This document shows positions 6,433-7,742 of a stretch of DNA of 7,742 nt, piece after piece. Position numbers and translations under genes: made by a program. Each line of letters starts with the position of its first letter. Positions within the stretch are counted from its first letter, which is position 1. Source of the stretch: Planctomycetia bacterium (GTDB lineage: Bacteria; Planctomycetota; Planctomycetia; Gemmatales; Gemmataceae). The notes under the pieces were generated by a model. The model ran no database searches and had not been told where the DNA came from. It worked only from the letters and a program-made list of their open reading frames with translations. The stretch lies in contig JAKEEV010000615.1 in NCBI GenBank assembly GCA_022616395.1, forward strand, positions 1 to 7,742, in the 5' to 3' direction.

Positions 6433-6491
6433 GGTTACACAAGTCCGACGAGTTGCCCGCGCGAGAGATTGTTTGCGTTACAGGTGCGTTA
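6433..6491 (-). promoter_or_regulatory. Conserved upstream block of serpin paralogue 2
   Basis: This is the counterpart of 4912-4971, again 45 nt from the start codon. Shared pieces include CCGACGA, GCGAGA, TTTGC, GTTACAG and GCGTTAC on the plus strand, with divergent bases between. The sequence between block and start codon is less conserved until the ribosome binding site. Promoter or operator function is inferred. Confidence 0.6.
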
Positions 6492-6504
6492 CGGGCCTTC
6501 GGCA

Positions 6505-6532
6505 GTGTGAGTGCGAGTGTGAGTGTGAGTGA
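6505..6532. repeat. Hexanucleotide tandem repeat
   Basis: Nearly five copies of GTGTGA (one copy GTGCGA) in tandem, in the spacer between the WD40 remnant and the serpin 2 upstream block. Length variation by slippage is possible. No role is evident. Confidence 0.7.
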
Positions 6533-6570
6533 AAGACAAAAAGACAGAAGACCAGAGCCAACAAAGCTTC

Positions 6571-6587
6571 GGGGTTCGCCAAGCCCC
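6571..6587 (-). terminator. Small hairpin directly after the WD40-tail stop codon
   Basis: On the minus strand GGGG (6587-6584) pairs with CCCC (6574-6571), with TT/AA inside, a bulged C and a GGCG loop. It abuts the stop codon at 6588. There is no clear T-run (GAAGCTTTG follows), so it is only a weak terminator candidate. Confidence 0.35.
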
Positions 6588-6689
6588 TCACTTCTTCGCG
6601 GGCAGAGTCCAGAGTTGAACGACGCTCTCGATGTTATCGGCGACCGCGATCATCTCACCTTCCGGCGAGAACGCCCGCGCGGTCACTCC
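6588..6689 (-). pseudogene. C-terminal remnant of a WD40-repeat protein
   Basis: The frame ending at TGA 6588-6590 encodes GVTARAFSPEGEM, then IAVADN, then VVQLWTLPAKK. This is the pattern of one WD40 blade (xVAFSPDGxxIAxxxxxxxVxLW) followed by a short natural-looking C-terminus. Upstream of about 6689 the same frame lies antiphase within the methyltransferase gene and no longer looks like WD40. A GTG at 6686 overlaps the methyltransferase stop codon (GTGA), so a 33-residue peptide is formally possible, but no proper ribosome site precedes it. The best reading is a gene fragment left after recombination that brought the methyltransferase next to it. Confidence 0.6.
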
Positions 6690-7531
6690 TCCGCAAGCGC
6701 CTTGAATACGACCGCCTGGCCGTTCGAGAGCACAAGCGGGCGCGTTTTGCGAGTCGAGAAGTATTCGTCCACCGCTCTGCGCGCTCCAGGACACGTTGAC
6801 CAGGCGTAGTCATCGAACACCATCGTGCCTCCCACAACCATTCTTGGAAAGACGAACGCGCACGCATCGCGAATGGACTGATACACGTCGAGATCAATGT
6901 GAGCGAAGGCGAATCGCAGGTCTTCGCAGCCCGCGAATGTGTCGGGAATCAGCCCAGGATGAAAGCGAACGAACTCCGCATCTGTCAGTTTGGTTTGCAC
7001 TGCCTCCAATGACGTATCCGCGAACTCACCTCCCTTGTAATAGGTGTCGTGTTCGTGAGTGGGTGGCATTCCGAGGAAGGTGTCGAACAGATGAAGCTGC
7101 CGAGAGTGTGGAGAGTGTTCGCGAATGAGTTTCGCGAACATGACCGCGGTTCCTCCTCTCCACACACCGGTTTCGATGAAGTCGTCCGGCAGGTGAAGTG
7201 ATTGCCGCGCGAGCGTGAAGAGCGTGTAGAGTCTCTCCGGTCCAATCGCGGTGCCGGCGTCGAGTGCGGCGAGCAGGTAATCGTGAAACTCGCCGTGTCC
7301 GCGAACTTCGCCTTGCGATTTCCACGGAGAGAAGAGCCAGTCTCCGTGTTCGCTCGGCCGGTAGAACTCGCGATCCGCAATCGCTTCCTGACCGGGATAC
7401 CGCGGCGGATACGGATACGCGACCACTTCCAATTGCGGCGCAGCGGAAAGCAGTTCCTCACGCGACACCATCCGCTGTCCGCGTAACTTCGTCCACACTC
7501 GCCGAAGAAGATGGGGAACACGCGCATCCAT
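6683..7531 (-). CDS. TylF/MycF-type SAM-dependent O-methyltransferase
   Basis: This 282-residue protein has no signal peptide and is probably cytosolic. Motif I for S-adenosylmethionine is ETGVWRGG (120-127), preceded by an acidic strand end (DDFIE). LFDTFLGMP (148-156) matches the family's LFDxFxGxP block after strand 2. HIDLDVYQS (211-219) and MVFDDYAW (237-244) supply D213/D215 and D240/D241, which correspond to the metal-binding aspartates known in TylF-family enzymes such as NovP and MycE. The family methylates sugar hydroxyls of antibiotics and glycans with Mg2+; here the acceptor is unknown and no glycosyltransferase or biosynthetic cluster is nearby. About 100 N-terminal residues precede the fold. 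The ATG at 7531 has GGAGAG 7 nt upstream; the frame stays open to 7714, but that part crosses two hairpins and is not credible protein. The stop codon lies inside the WD40 remnant. Confidence 0.88.
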   Translation of the reverse strand: MDARVPHLLRRVWTKLRGQRMVSREELLSAAPQLEVVAYPYPPRYPGQEAIADREFYRPSEHGDWLFSPWKSQGEVRGHGEFHDYLLAALDAGTAIGPERLYTLFTLARQSLHLPDDFIETGVWRGGTAVMFAKLIREHSPHSRQLHLFDTFLGMPPTHEHDTYYKGGEFADTSLEAVQTKLTDAEFVRFHPGLIPDTFAGCEDLRFAFAHIDLDVYQSIRDACAFVFPRMVVGGTMVFDDYAWSTCPGARRAVDEYFSTRKTRPLVLSNGQAVVFKALAEE

Positions 7532-7609
7532 GCGAAGACTCTCCGTTCGAGGTGAGCTTGGGCCGCGATTGTCCCGCCGTGGCTTTGTGGCGTCAAGCGT
7601 AAGCGAGGA

Positions 7610-7658
7610 GTCTTCCAAAGTAGTAGGCACACGCCGGGTGTCTACTACTTTGGAAGAC
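7610..7658. repeat. Hairpin repeat with 17-bp perfect arms
   Basis: Arms at 7610-7626 (GTCTTCCAAAGTAGTAG) and 7642-7658 are perfect inverted copies. After a possible G-T pair, three more pairs form, leaving a 7-nt loop (7631-7637). It may be a transcription terminator for an unseen upstream minus-strand gene or one copy of a dispersed palindrome. Confidence 0.75.
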
Positions 7659-7665
7659 AAAACCG

Positions 7666-7699
7666 CGAGGCCGACACGTTGGCGAACGTGTCGGCCTCG
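7666..7699. repeat. Hairpin with 15-bp perfect stem and GGCG loop
   Basis: CGAGGCCGACACGTT (7666-7680) pairs fully with 7685-7699 around GGCG. Only 7 bp separate it from the preceding hairpin, and its sequence is unrelated. No T-run follows on either strand, so it fits a REP-like repeat better than a classical terminator. Confidence 0.75.
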
Positions 7700-7742
7700 G
7701 TGCGAGTCAAGCAACTCAACCCGATCACCAGCGATAGGTCAG

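Larger units (their letters stand above)
7532..7742. other. Upstream region of the methyltransferase, no gene recognised
   Basis: The 211 bp to the window edge hold two independent strong hairpins (7610-7658 and 7666-7699) and about 75 bp of leader before the methyltransferase. I see no credible coding sequence and no confident promoter. Confidence 0.5.

Noticed and set aside
7532..7714. N-terminal extension of the methyltransferase to 7714
   Set aside because: The extra 61 residues are translated from two hairpin repeats, are Arg/Ser-rich without family similarity, and a good ribosome site points to ATG 7531.

Overview
The window looks like a piece of a GC-rich planctomycete chromosome, most likely Gemmataceae. 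This is inferred from an exported beta-propeller protein of the PVC 'membrane-bound dehydrogenase' type, Tat-exported serpins, a trace of a WD40 gene, and many different palindromic repeats between (and in one case inside) the genes. All recognisable genes read on the minus strand. No tRNA, rRNA, CRISPR array or complete insertion sequence was seen.

Going in the direction of transcription (high to low coordinates): 7532-7742 has no gene but holds two strong hairpins. 7531-6683 encodes a TylF-type SAM-dependent O-methyltransferase. Its last bases run into the tail of a WD40-repeat gene (6689-6588), apparently a truncated remnant. 6387-5113 and 4866-3613 are two paralogous serpins with twin-arginine signal peptides; they also share a conserved upstream block at the same distance from each start codon. 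A composite palindromic repeat (4982-5104) separates them. A perfect 29-bp-arm palindrome (3517-3600) follows the second serpin.

3496-2459 is the most interesting gene. It encodes an exported thioredoxin-like protein whose frame is broken by a single UGA at codon 67. The frame, protein character and codon style continue unchanged on both sides. The 19 nt starting 11 nt after the UGA fold into a 7-bp stem with one bulged U and a GUGU apical loop. The loop G and U lie at positions 23 and 24 counted from the U of UGA, as I recall for the E. coli fdhF bacterial SECIS element. I read this as one selenoprotein gene, not two fragments. An intrinsic terminator (2385-2419) ends it.

2080-1 (running off the window) encodes the N-terminal 693 residues of the exported PVC-type propeller protein. 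An 82-bp palindromic element lies in frame inside its coding sequence.

The genes do not form an obvious pathway. Gaps of about 120 to 380 bp filled with palindromes suggest mostly separate transcription units. A shared theme is export: the propeller protein, the thioredoxin-like selenoprotein and both serpins carry signal peptides, so four of the five main products should act outside the cytoplasm.
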